A stretch of DNA of 15,576 nt from JBEICQ01 sp040383885 (GTDB lineage Bacteria > Bacteroidota > Bacteroidia > UBA4408): contig JBEICQ010000046.1 in the NCBI GenBank assembly GCA_040383885.1, positions 1 to 15,576 of the forward strand. The letters run 5' to 3'. Made by a program: the position numbers and the translations under genes. Shown here one piece after another: positions 6,359 to 13,617 of the stretch. The first letter of the stretch is position 1; each line of letters opens with the position of its first letter. The notes below the pieces were generated by a model, which saw only the letters and a program-made list of their open reading frames with translations, was not told the DNA's origin and did no database searches.

Positions 6359-9300
6359 ATGAACAAAATGAAAAATAAACACTTCAAATTAACTGTCCTC
6401 GCTTCTTTTGTCATCGGCATGGGATTTCTTGCTCCGGTTATTGGAAACATTTCCGGTGCCAAGCAGTACATACCCAGGCTAACCGAGGAGGACAACTCAG
6501 AACATAGGATACAGGCTGCGTTGTGGGCTCACCAACTGCTGGTGAATCCAATGACCGGTGAAATGGATTATGATTGTATTCGTCAGGTTCAGCGTGAAGT
6601 TGATGGCTTCCGTACCTTCAGTCCTAAATCAAATGCCGCACTTTCCTGGACTGAACTGGGCCCCGATAATTATGGTGGACGCGTGAGAGCCATTTTGGCC
6701 GACAGGCGCGATACCACAGGAAAAACCCTCTTTGCAGGAGGTGTGGCCGGCGGATTGTTTAAGTCGGTTAACGGAGGTTCCACCTGGACAACCGTTGACT
6801 TGAGTAACACCGGTATTGCGGGTGGAACTTTTCCGGTTAGCTGCATCACTCAAACAGTCAATGGTGATATTTTTGTTGGAACAGGAGAAGGTCATTACAA
6901 TGGTCGTTTTCAAGCCAACGGAACCGGTGCCGGTGGTGTTGTAGGATACGGAGTTTTCAAATTGTCTAATGGATCCTCCAGCTGGCAACAGTTGGCTTCA
7001 ACAATGCCTGGAACGGAATTCAGTGAAAGTTCAGACTGGGCCTATTGTAATGCAATTACCGCCCATCCTACCAACAACAATGTATTGTATGCCTCTACCA
7101 ACAGGGGGCTATGGGTAACTTCTGACGGAAACAATTTCCGCAGAGTAGCTTTCGGCTCCTCCCTAATTTCTCAAACCGCATTCTCAGACGATGCAGAGTT
7201 TTGTTCTGACGGATCTCTTATCGCCTCAGTTGGATCCCGACTCTTGAAGCGGGTAGCCACTGCCTCTCATGATTCTACTGCATCAGGCTTTTCAAGAATT
7301 GATGATGTTTGGTATCCTTCCAATATTGCCAAACCAAACCGTATTGAACTTGCTGTATCGCAAAGTGATCCGGCTGTTTTTTATGCTTCCTGCAGCAACT
7401 CATCAGGTGGAACTTACAATGTTTATAGAACAACAGACGGCGGAACTTCCTATACTATTATAGGTCCCGGAACCCCTTCAGCCACAGCCAATGCAAGTAT
7501 TGCTTTGTTTAGACCATTTTCTCTGCCCAGCGCAGCACCAAATCAAAACACAGGTCAGGGTGATTATGACAACATCATCGCTGTTCACCCTACCAATCCC
7601 AATGTTCTTTATCTTGGAGGAACCACGAATTACAAGTGGACTTCAACCCAGGGATGGTCTAACATTTCATTCTACTGTTCCGGCGGTTTTGGAAACAACC
7701 AGTGTGTGCATGCCGACATGCACGGTATCGCATTTCATAGAACCAGGCCTAACATCATGTATTTTACCAATGATGGTGGTTTTTATCGTTCTGAAGATGG
7801 AGGACAAACTTTCACCCCAAGAAACTCAAACCTTAATGTTTTCCAATGCTACAGCGTAGCTTTTAGCAAAGAAGGCGACGCAGTTATCTCCGGATCTCAG
7901 GACAATGGAACGATCCTTATTCCTTTCAATGTTCCCCGATCTTCCCCTGGATATGCGTTTCCAATCAACGGTGGCGATGGTGGTTACTCAGAAATTTCTA
8001 TTATCAACACACAAGCCCAGTTCGCTGCTACACCAAACGGAGATTTAAGAAGGTCATCTAACTTCGGAGGTTCCTTTAATGATTATGTCAGCAATGGAAT
8101 GAAGAGCCAGGCTGCCGACTTCGTTACCCCATTTGAATTGTGGGAGTCATTTAATGATCCCCTTTCAGTTGACTCTGTAAGCGTTGTGGCTTCAAGGGCT
8201 TTTTGTTTGGCAGGAGACTTTTATACCTCCGGCAATTCAGGTGGCGATCCAACACTCATCGGTACTCTTATTCCCGGAAGAGACACTACTGTAGCGGAAG
8301 CCTTTACGCCAATTACCTACAGTTCAAAAATCCGCAACCTTCCTGTAAGAGGTGAAATGCCTTTTGATGTTCCAAGAAACGGCGTATTTATGATGCGCGA
8401 TCCTGTTCAGTCCAGAATGGCTACCGCTTTTGGCTCCCGCATTTATCTCACCAAGGAACCGCTTGATTTCGCAAAAACACCCGGATGGATTCCTGTTGCT
8501 AAAAATGCCGCGTCAGGAACCGGGAATGATAATATGTCCGGAAGCGGTAAGGCACTTGCTTTCAGCAGAGATGGTGATTATTTGTTTTTTGGAACCACCA
8601 GCGGACAATTATATCGTATCAGCAACATCTCAAAACTCAAAGCAAGAAACGATAATGATACCCTTCTGATGGAAGTAGGTCGTCCTCAATCTCCGCTCGT
8701 TGTAAAGAGAATTGCGGTTTTTCCCGGCAACCTCGCCATCATGGGAATAGGTGTAGATCCGAACAATGCCAACAATGTGGTTGTAACGCTTGCAAATTAT
8801 GCCAGTGGTCAAAATCACATCTACAGAACTACCAACGCTTTATCTCTACAGTCTTCAACAAGCTTGAATGGTTTTCAATCCATTCAAGGCTCAATGCCTA
8901 AGTTCCCGGTATATGATGTAGTGGTTGACATGTTAGATAATAATCGCCTCGTTATCGGCACAGAAAAAGGTGTATGGTATTGTAATGATGGATTCTCATC
9001 TACGAATCCGACCTGGGTGCAAGATCAAACTGTACCTCACATCCCTGTTTTCATGGTTCGTCAAAACCAAAACCAACGCACCCTCCTCGACCAAAATAAC
9101 GATGTGCTTTATAACTATGTGAGTGCATCCGGAACGATTTACGCAGCTACGCACGGAAGGGGAATCTGGGAATGTAAGTCTTACCTTTCTCCCGGACCTT
9201 TATCTGTGCAGGATAAAAAATCAGCTGCTTTTACTTCAGAGTTAAAGGTATATCCTAACCCGGCCAACAATCAATTAACGCTCAAAACAGGATTTAACTC

Positions 9301-9487
9301 AAATACATCCATCACTATGGAAGTATACGATTTAAGTGGAAAACTCATGACAACTGCAGTATACCAGCCCTCTGTTCTACAATCGGGTGTTATGCTTGAT
9401 GTGTCCAACTACCACGAAGGTTCTTACATTGTGAGAATGCTAAGCGGTTCAGAAACCAAAATCACAAGGTTTGTGGTCTCTCATTGA
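6359..9487 (+). CDS. Secreted beta-propeller (Asp-box/sortilin-like) protein with T9SS type A sorting domain
   Basis: This 1042-residue protein has an N-terminal signal peptide (basic residues, then a hydrophobic run near residues 10-29) and a long propeller-like body. Asp-box/BNR motifs are visible: SVNGGSTW (136-143), TDGGTSY (359-365) and SEDGGQTF (478-485). They are interleaved with repeats of the form HPTNxNVLY, as in sialidase- and sortilin-type propellers. THGRGIWE precedes the tail. The last roughly 78 residues form a T9SS type A sorting domain: YPNPA at 965-969, then VYDLSGKLM, a GSYIVRM turn and the final strand KITRFVVSH. Such domains direct export across the outer membrane and are usually cleaved, with surface attachment or release. 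No catalytic residues were identified, so the ligand or substrate is unknown. ATG 6368 is an alternative start giving a more compact signal peptide. A terminator follows the stop, so it is the end of a transcription unit. Confidence 0.93.
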   Translation: MNKMKNKHFKLTVLASFVIGMGFLAPVIGNISGAKQYIPRLTEEDNSEHRIQAALWAHQLLVNPMTGEMDYDCIRQVQREVDGFRTFSPKSNAALSWTELGPDNYGGRVRAILADRRDTTGKTLFAGGVAGGLFKSVNGGSTWTTVDLSNTGIAGGTFPVSCITQTVNGDIFVGTGEGHYNGRFQANGTGAGGVVGYGVFKLSNGSSSWQQLASTMPGTEFSESSDWAYCNAITAHPTNNNVLYASTNRGLWVTSDGNNFRRVAFGSSLISQTAFSDDAEFCSDGSLIASVGSRLLKRVATASHDSTASGFSRIDDVWYPSNIAKPNRIELAVSQSDPAVFYASCSNSSGGTYNVYRTTDGGTSYTIIGPGTPSATANASIALFRPFSLPSAAPNQNTGQGDYDNIIAVHPTNPNVLYLGGTTNYKWTSTQGWSNISFYCSGGFGNNQCVHADMHGIAFHRTRPNIMYFTNDGGFYRSEDGGQTFTPRNSNLNVFQCYSVAFSKEGDAVISGSQDNGTILIPFNVPRSSPGYAFPINGGDGGYSEISIINTQAQFAATPNGDLRRSSNFGGSFNDYVSNGMKSQAADFVTPFELWESFNDPLSVDSVSVVASRAFCLAGDFYTSGNSGGDPTLIGTLIPGRDTTVAEAFTPITYSSKIRNLPVRGEMPFDVPRNGVFMMRDPVQSRMATAFGSRIYLTKEPLDFAKTPGWIPVAKNAASGTGNDNMSGSGKALAFSRDGDYLFFGTTSGQLYRISNISKLKARNDNDTLLMEVGRPQSPLVVKRIAVFPGNLAIMGIGVDPNNANNVVVTLANYASGQNHIYRTTNALSLQSSTSLNGFQSIQGSMPKFPVYDVVVDMLDNNRLVIGTEKGVWYCNDGFSSTNPTWVQDQTVPHIPVFMVRQNQNQRTLLDQNNDVLYNYVSASGTIYAATHGRGIWECKSYLSPGPLSVQDKKSAAFTSELKVYPNPANNQLTLKTGFNSNTSITMEVYDLSGKLMTTAVYQPSVLQSGVMLDVSNYHEGSYIVRMLSGSETKITRFVVSH

Positions 9488-9508
9488 ACCTTGATTAATT
9501 GACAAAAT

Positions 9509-9535
9509 AGTCCCCGGAAACGGGGACTTTTTTTT
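9509..9535 (+). terminator. Rho-independent terminator abutting the gap start codon
   Basis: A perfect 8-base-pair stem, AGTCCCCG (9509-9516) with CGGGGACT (9521-9528), closes a GAAA tetraloop and runs into eight T residues (9528-9535). It lies 21 bases after the stop of the T9SS cargo gene and is the strongest terminator in the window. Its T-tract ends at the base before the ATG of gap (9536), leaving no room for a normal ribosome-binding region outside the hairpin. Confidence 0.9.
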
Positions 9536-10540
9536 ATGATAAAGATTGGCATCAATGGATTTGGTAGAATTGGAAGGGCATTTCTGAGGAAGGTCTTTGA
9601 CAATCCGGCAATCAAAGTGGTTGCCATCAATGATCCTGCTAAAACTGAAGTGCTCCTTCATCTTCTCAAATACGATTCTGTTCACGGGAAATTTAGTCTT
9701 CCCTTCATGCAAAAGGCCGATACTGTGAAGATTGGTGCACAGGAAATATTTTTTTATCATCACAATGATCCCGCACATATTCCCTGGGATGAAGCAGGTG
9801 TTGATGTCGTGATTGAAGCAAGCGGCAGATTTTTATTTGCCGAGGAAGTACAGGTTAGTTTCAGTCGTGGCGTAAAAAAAATAATCTTTACCGCACCGCC
9901 AAAGGACAACACAAAAACGATAGTGATGGGCGTTAATGAACATACCATTTATTCATCCGATCATATTTTGTCCAATGCTTCATGCACCACAAATAATGTT
10001 GCACCAATGCTAAAAGTGATTCATGAACTTATGGGTATAGACAGTGCTTTTATTACCACGGTACATTCCTATACTTCTGACCAGCGATTAATAGACTCGC
10101 CTCATACCGATTTAAGAAGAGGCAGGGCCGCAGCTTTATCAATCATCCCAACCACAACAGGTGCCGCAAAAGCGGTAACCAGAATTTTTCCTGAATTTGA
10201 AGGAAAGATAGGAGGAGGTGGAATCAGGGTGCCGGTTCCGGATGGTTCGCTTACAGATCTTACCTGTATTGTTAAAAGACAACTTTCGGTAAACGAAATA
10301 AATCATGCATTTGAATTGGCTGCTTCGAATAAACTGGCAGGAATTATTGAATATGTTACCGACCCCATAGTTTCATGCGATGTTTTGGGTAATACCCATT
10401 CTTGTTTGTTTGATTCCGGATTAACTAGTGTGGTAGGAAATATGGTTAAAGTTGTTGGCTGGTATGATAATGAGATTGGTTATGCAAGCAGGTTAATTGA
10501 TTTGATTCAATTTCTTCAGAAGAATCAATGGTTGAATTAA
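9536..10540 (+). CDS. gap: Glyceraldehyde-3-phosphate dehydrogenase (NAD-dependent type)
   Basis: This 334-residue enzyme oxidises and phosphorylates glyceraldehyde-3-phosphate to 1,3-bisphosphoglycerate in glycolysis and gluconeogenesis. The Rossmann motif GINGFGRIGR (5-14) is followed by INDP at 31-34, whose Asp after the second strand favours NAD over NADP. The catalytic motif SNASCTTNN (146-154) contains Cys150, and the partner His177 lies in TTVHSYT. The phosphate-binding TTTGAAKAV (206-214), RVPVPDGS (231-238) and WYDNEIGY (309-316) segments are all present. The usual SCTTNC is SCTTNN here, so the second Cys is absent, which I recall in some Bacteroidota homologues and which is not catalytic. 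The ATG at 9536 is certain because MIKIGINGFGRIGR is the family's standard N-terminus. It starts directly at the end of a terminator T-tract, and I found no promoter. Its 3' end overlaps the ABC ATPase gene by 13 bases. Confidence 0.96.
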   Translation: MIKIGINGFGRIGRAFLRKVFDNPAIKVVAINDPAKTEVLLHLLKYDSVHGKFSLPFMQKADTVKIGAQEIFFYHHNDPAHIPWDEAGVDVVIEASGRFLFAEEVQVSFSRGVKKIIFTAPPKDNTKTIVMGVNEHTIYSSDHILSNASCTTNNVAPMLKVIHELMGIDSAFITTVHSYTSDQRLIDSPHTDLRRGRAAALSIIPTTTGAAKAVTRIFPEFEGKIGGGGIRVPVPDGSLTDLTCIVKRQLSVNEINHAFELAASNKLAGIIEYVTDPIVSCDVLGNTHSCLFDSGLTSVVGNMVKVVGWYDNEIGYASRLIDLIQFLQKNQWLN

Positions 10541-11160
10541 TCACTCGTGATTTATCAAAGAAGTTTGGAAGCCAAATATTGTTTTCAAATTTTAGTCAAA
10601 CATTTAAAACAGGGGAGTGTATTGCTATCACCGGAACCAATGGCTCCGGAAAATCAACTTTCCTGCAAATATTATCGGGGTATACACAGCCGGGTAGCGG
10701 AGAGATTATGTTGCTGGAAAACGGAAAAGAAATTCATGCCTCAGAATATTACAGGAAAATGGCATTTGCCTCACCTTATCTGGATCTTCCATTGGAGTTA
10801 TCTATCAGAGAAGTATTTCTTCTGCATCAATCTCTCGGGAAGATCAAATCTGAAATAGGTGAATCAGAAATGTTACACATGGCGGGTGCCACTCTTTATG
10901 CAGACCGGATAATGAAATATTTTTCTTCAGGGATGTTACAAAGAGCCAAGCTCACACTCGCGTTCTGTTCTTCGAGTGATATTCTTTTTTTGGATGAACC
11001 ATTATCGAATCTTGATTCTGTTGCGAGTAGTTGGTTTATAAAAGAACTAAGTAATCAAATTAAAAATCGTCTGGTTTTCATTGCATCCAATCATGTGGAT
11101 GGAGAAATTGCCTTGGCAGGCAGGAAAATTAATCTCCCGGATTTTGCATTCCAAAAATAA
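10528..11160 (+). CDS. ABC transporter ATP-binding protein (short, CcmA-like), no permease nearby
   Basis: This 210-residue single ABC nucleotide-binding domain has Walker A GTNGSGKST (36-44), a signature region FSSGMLQR (132-139) in place of LSGGQ, Walker B DILFLDEP (151-158) and switch His189 in ASNHVDGE. The Q-loop position reads FASPYLDLP, so no Gln is visible there. The short length and this sequence style recall CcmA-type and other compact exporter ATPases. Substrate and direction cannot be read from the sequence, and no membrane partner is encoded in the window. The ATG at 10528 lies within the last codons of gap in another frame, giving a 13-base overlap and suggesting translational coupling. 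The N-terminal beta strand MVELITRDLSKKFG fits the fold, which supports this start. Confidence 0.88.
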   Translation: MVELITRDLSKKFGSQILFSNFSQTFKTGECIAITGTNGSGKSTFLQILSGYTQPGSGEIMLLENGKEIHASEYYRKMAFASPYLDLPLELSIREVFLLHQSLGKIKSEIGESEMLHMAGATLYADRIMKYFSSGMLQRAKLTLAFCSSSDILFLDEPLSNLDSVASSWFIKELSNQIKNRLVFIASNHVDGEIALAGRKINLPDFAFQK

Positions 11161-11189
11161 ATAACCTTTAAACGGATTTATTTTTTTTT
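11153..11189 (+). terminator. Possible A/T-only hairpin with T-run after the ABC ATPase gene
   Basis: AAAAATAAAT (11153-11162) and ATTTATTTTT (11176-11185) are perfect inverted repeats around a 13-base loop, followed by four more T residues before a C. The left arm contains the ABC ATPase stop codon. With no G-C pair in the stem it would be a weak terminator, and the pairing could be a by-product of A/T richness. It separates the gap/ABC pair from topA. Confidence 0.3.
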
Positions 11190-11215
11190 CTTTGCCTGCT
11201 CAATCAAAAAACCAA

Positions 11216-13612
11216 ATGGCCAAAAATCTGGTAATTGTCGAATCTCCTGCCAAAGCCAAAACTATCGAAGGATTCTTAGGAAAGGATTATGTGGTCAAGT
11301 CTAGTTTTGGTCATGTAAGAGATCTTGTAAAGAAAGGCATGGGAGTAGATGTGGAAAATAATTTTGCTCCAAACTATGAAGTTCAGGAAGACAAAAAAAA
11401 TGTCATCTCTGAATTAAAAAAACTTTCCAAATCTGCAGAAAAAGTATGGCTCGCTTCCGATGAGGACCGCGAAGGAGAAGCCATCTCGTGGCATCTCTCC
11501 GAGGTGCTTGATTTGGATAAGAAAAAGACATGTCGTATCGTTTTTCATGAGATCACTAAAAATGCAATTCTGGACGCAATTGCTCATCCGCGTGATATCG
11601 ATCAACACCTTGTTAATGCACAACAGGCCCGCAGGGTACTCGACAGATTGGTGGGTTTTGAATTGTCTCCGGTTCTGTGGAAAAAGATCAAGCCCTCGCT
11701 TTCTGCCGGCAGGGTGCAGTCTGTAGCCGTTAGACTTATAGTAGAACGCGAGCGTGAGTACAATGATTTTCGTTCCGTGTCCGCTTTCAGGGTATTAGCT
11801 GAATTTATTACTCCCCGTAACCAGGCTCTGCAAGCTGAATTGCACAATCGCTTCCCGGAGTTTGGAGATGCTGAAAAATTTCTGAAAGCATGTGATGAGG
11901 CTACATTTAAGGTTGATAATCTAGATGTAAAACCCGGAAAAAAATCACCTTCAGCCCCCTTTACTACATCTACACTACAACAAGAAGCATCCCGGAAGTT
12001 GGGTTTTTCGGTTGCTCAAACCATGTCGGTTGCTCAGCGTCTTTACGAGTCCGGTAAAATCACCTACATGCGAACCGACTCAACCAACTTGTCGGACCTG
12101 GCACTGAATACAGCAGCTGACACTATTCTTAAAATGTTTGGCAAAGCGTATCATCAACGAAGACAATTCAGAACCAAATCAAAGGGTGCTCAAGAGGCAC
12201 ACGAAGCTATTAGACCAACCTATCTCTCAAATCCGGTTGTAGATGGCGACGCACAAGAGAAGAAACTCTATGACTTGATTTGGAAAAGAACCATGGCTTC
12301 TCAAATGAGCGAAGCGCAACTCGAAAAAACCACTGTAACAATAGGCATTTCAAACAGTCCGGAAAAATTTATTGCAAAAGGCGAGGTTATCAAATTTGAT
12401 GGTTTTTTGAAGTTGTATATGGAATCTGCAGATGATGAAGAACAAGAGGCGGGAGAAGGTATTTTGCCAATGACTGTCCCGGGAGAATTACTGGCCATGG
12501 ATCACATGGATGCAATTGAAAAATTTTCACTTCCTCCGGCACGATATACTGAAGCAAGTCTGGTAAAGAAGTTAGAGGAACTGGGTATTGGAAGACCATC
12601 AACATACGCTCCCACAATTTCTACTATTCAAAACAGGGGCTATGTTGAAAAAGGAGAGAGAGATGGCGTAAAACGCGCTCTTCGCCTGATTAGTCTGAAA
12701 AATCATACGGTGAAAATTTCTGAAAAACATGAAAATGCCGGTTCGGACAAAGGGAAATTACTCCCAACAGATATCGGCATGGTTGTAAATGATTTCTTGA
12801 TTGCGCATTTTCCCGGAATTGTTGACTTTCATTTTACCGCTAGTGTAGAAAAAGAGTTTGATGATATAGCAGAAGGCAATCTTTCATGGCAAAATATGCT
12901 AAAGAAATTCTATGGACAGTTTCATGAGCAGGTGTCCCAGACCATAGAAAACTCTGATCGCGCCAAGACTGACAGACTACTGGGAACAGATCCAAATTCC
13001 GGAAAAAATGTGTACGCAAAAATTGGTCGTTTTGGTCCAATGATTCAGATAGGGGAGAATACGGATGAAGAGAAACCCAAGTTTTCTAGTCTACAGGCAC
13101 ACCAGCGAATAGAGACAATTACACTGAATGATGCCATGGAGCTTTTTAAGCTTCCCAGAACATTAGGAAGCTACCAGCAAAAGGAAGTCACTGTTTCCGC
13201 CGGTCGTTTTGGCCCTTATGTGAAATGGGGTGATTTGTTTGCTTCCCTCACCAAAGAGGACAACCCTCTGAGTATCGGAATAGACCGCGCCATTGAATTA
13301 ATTGAAATCAAAAAACAAAAAGATCAGGATAAGCTAATTCGTGTTTTTGATGCGAACCCTGATGTTAAAGTTCTTAAAGGAAGATGGGGCCCCTATCTGG
13401 CATTCAAAAAAGAGAATTACAGACTTCCCAAGGATGCTGATGTCGATAAAATAAGCCTGGAAGATTGCATGAAAATTATTGGAGCAAACAGCAACCCTAA
13501 ATCAAAGGCTGCCTCCTCCAAACCAGTAGCAAAGGCAAGTGCTGTCAAGAAAAAATCAACTTCGGCCAAAGCGTCAAAAACAACCTCAAAAAGTGTAAAA
13601 AAGAAAAAATAA
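11216..13612 (+). CDS. topA: DNA topoisomerase I (type IA)
   Basis: This enzyme relaxes negative supercoils by a transient single-strand break with a 5'-phosphotyrosine link. The ATG at 11216 gives 798 residues starting MAKNLVIVESPAKAKTI, the standard N-terminus; an in-frame TTG at 11192 would only add eight unlikely residues. The Toprim domain shows Glu9 and the metal motif DEDREGE (82-88). The catalytic tyrosine is Tyr284 in ITYMRTDS. The C-terminal part has three GRxGP repeats (starting near 604, 663 and 722) and no Cys4 zinc fingers of the E. coli kind. It ends in a Lys/Ser/Ala-rich tail from about 757 to the final KKKK, likely a DNA-contacting extension. Its stop is five bases before the arginase-like gene, so the two are probably cotranscribed. 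Confidence 0.97.
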   Translation: MAKNLVIVESPAKAKTIEGFLGKDYVVKSSFGHVRDLVKKGMGVDVENNFAPNYEVQEDKKNVISELKKLSKSAEKVWLASDEDREGEAISWHLSEVLDLDKKKTCRIVFHEITKNAILDAIAHPRDIDQHLVNAQQARRVLDRLVGFELSPVLWKKIKPSLSAGRVQSVAVRLIVEREREYNDFRSVSAFRVLAEFITPRNQALQAELHNRFPEFGDAEKFLKACDEATFKVDNLDVKPGKKSPSAPFTTSTLQQEASRKLGFSVAQTMSVAQRLYESGKITYMRTDSTNLSDLALNTAADTILKMFGKAYHQRRQFRTKSKGAQEAHEAIRPTYLSNPVVDGDAQEKKLYDLIWKRTMASQMSEAQLEKTTVTIGISNSPEKFIAKGEVIKFDGFLKLYMESADDEEQEAGEGILPMTVPGELLAMDHMDAIEKFSLPPARYTEASLVKKLEELGIGRPSTYAPTISTIQNRGYVEKGERDGVKRALRLISLKNHTVKISEKHENAGSDKGKLLPTDIGMVVNDFLIAHFPGIVDFHFTASVEKEFDDIAEGNLSWQNMLKKFYGQFHEQVSQTIENSDRAKTDRLLGTDPNSGKNVYAKIGRFGPMIQIGENTDEEKPKFSSLQAHQRIETITLNDAMELFKLPRTLGSYQQKEVTVSAGRFGPYVKWGDLFASLTKEDNPLSIGIDRAIELIEIKKQKDQDKLIRVFDANPDVKVLKGRWGPYLAFKKENYRLPKDADVDKISLEDCMKIIGANSNPKSKAASSKPVAKASAVKKKSTSAKASKTTSKSVKKKK

Positions 13613-13617
13613 GTCAA

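Noticed and set aside
6629..6988. 119-codon minus-strand open frame within the propeller gene
   Set aside because: It is a shadow of the conserved + strand frame with no domain resemblance.
11192..11215. TTG at 11192 as the topA start
   Set aside because: The ATG at 11216 begins MAKNLVIVESPAKAKTI, the standard start of TopA; the extra eight residues look like leader sequence.
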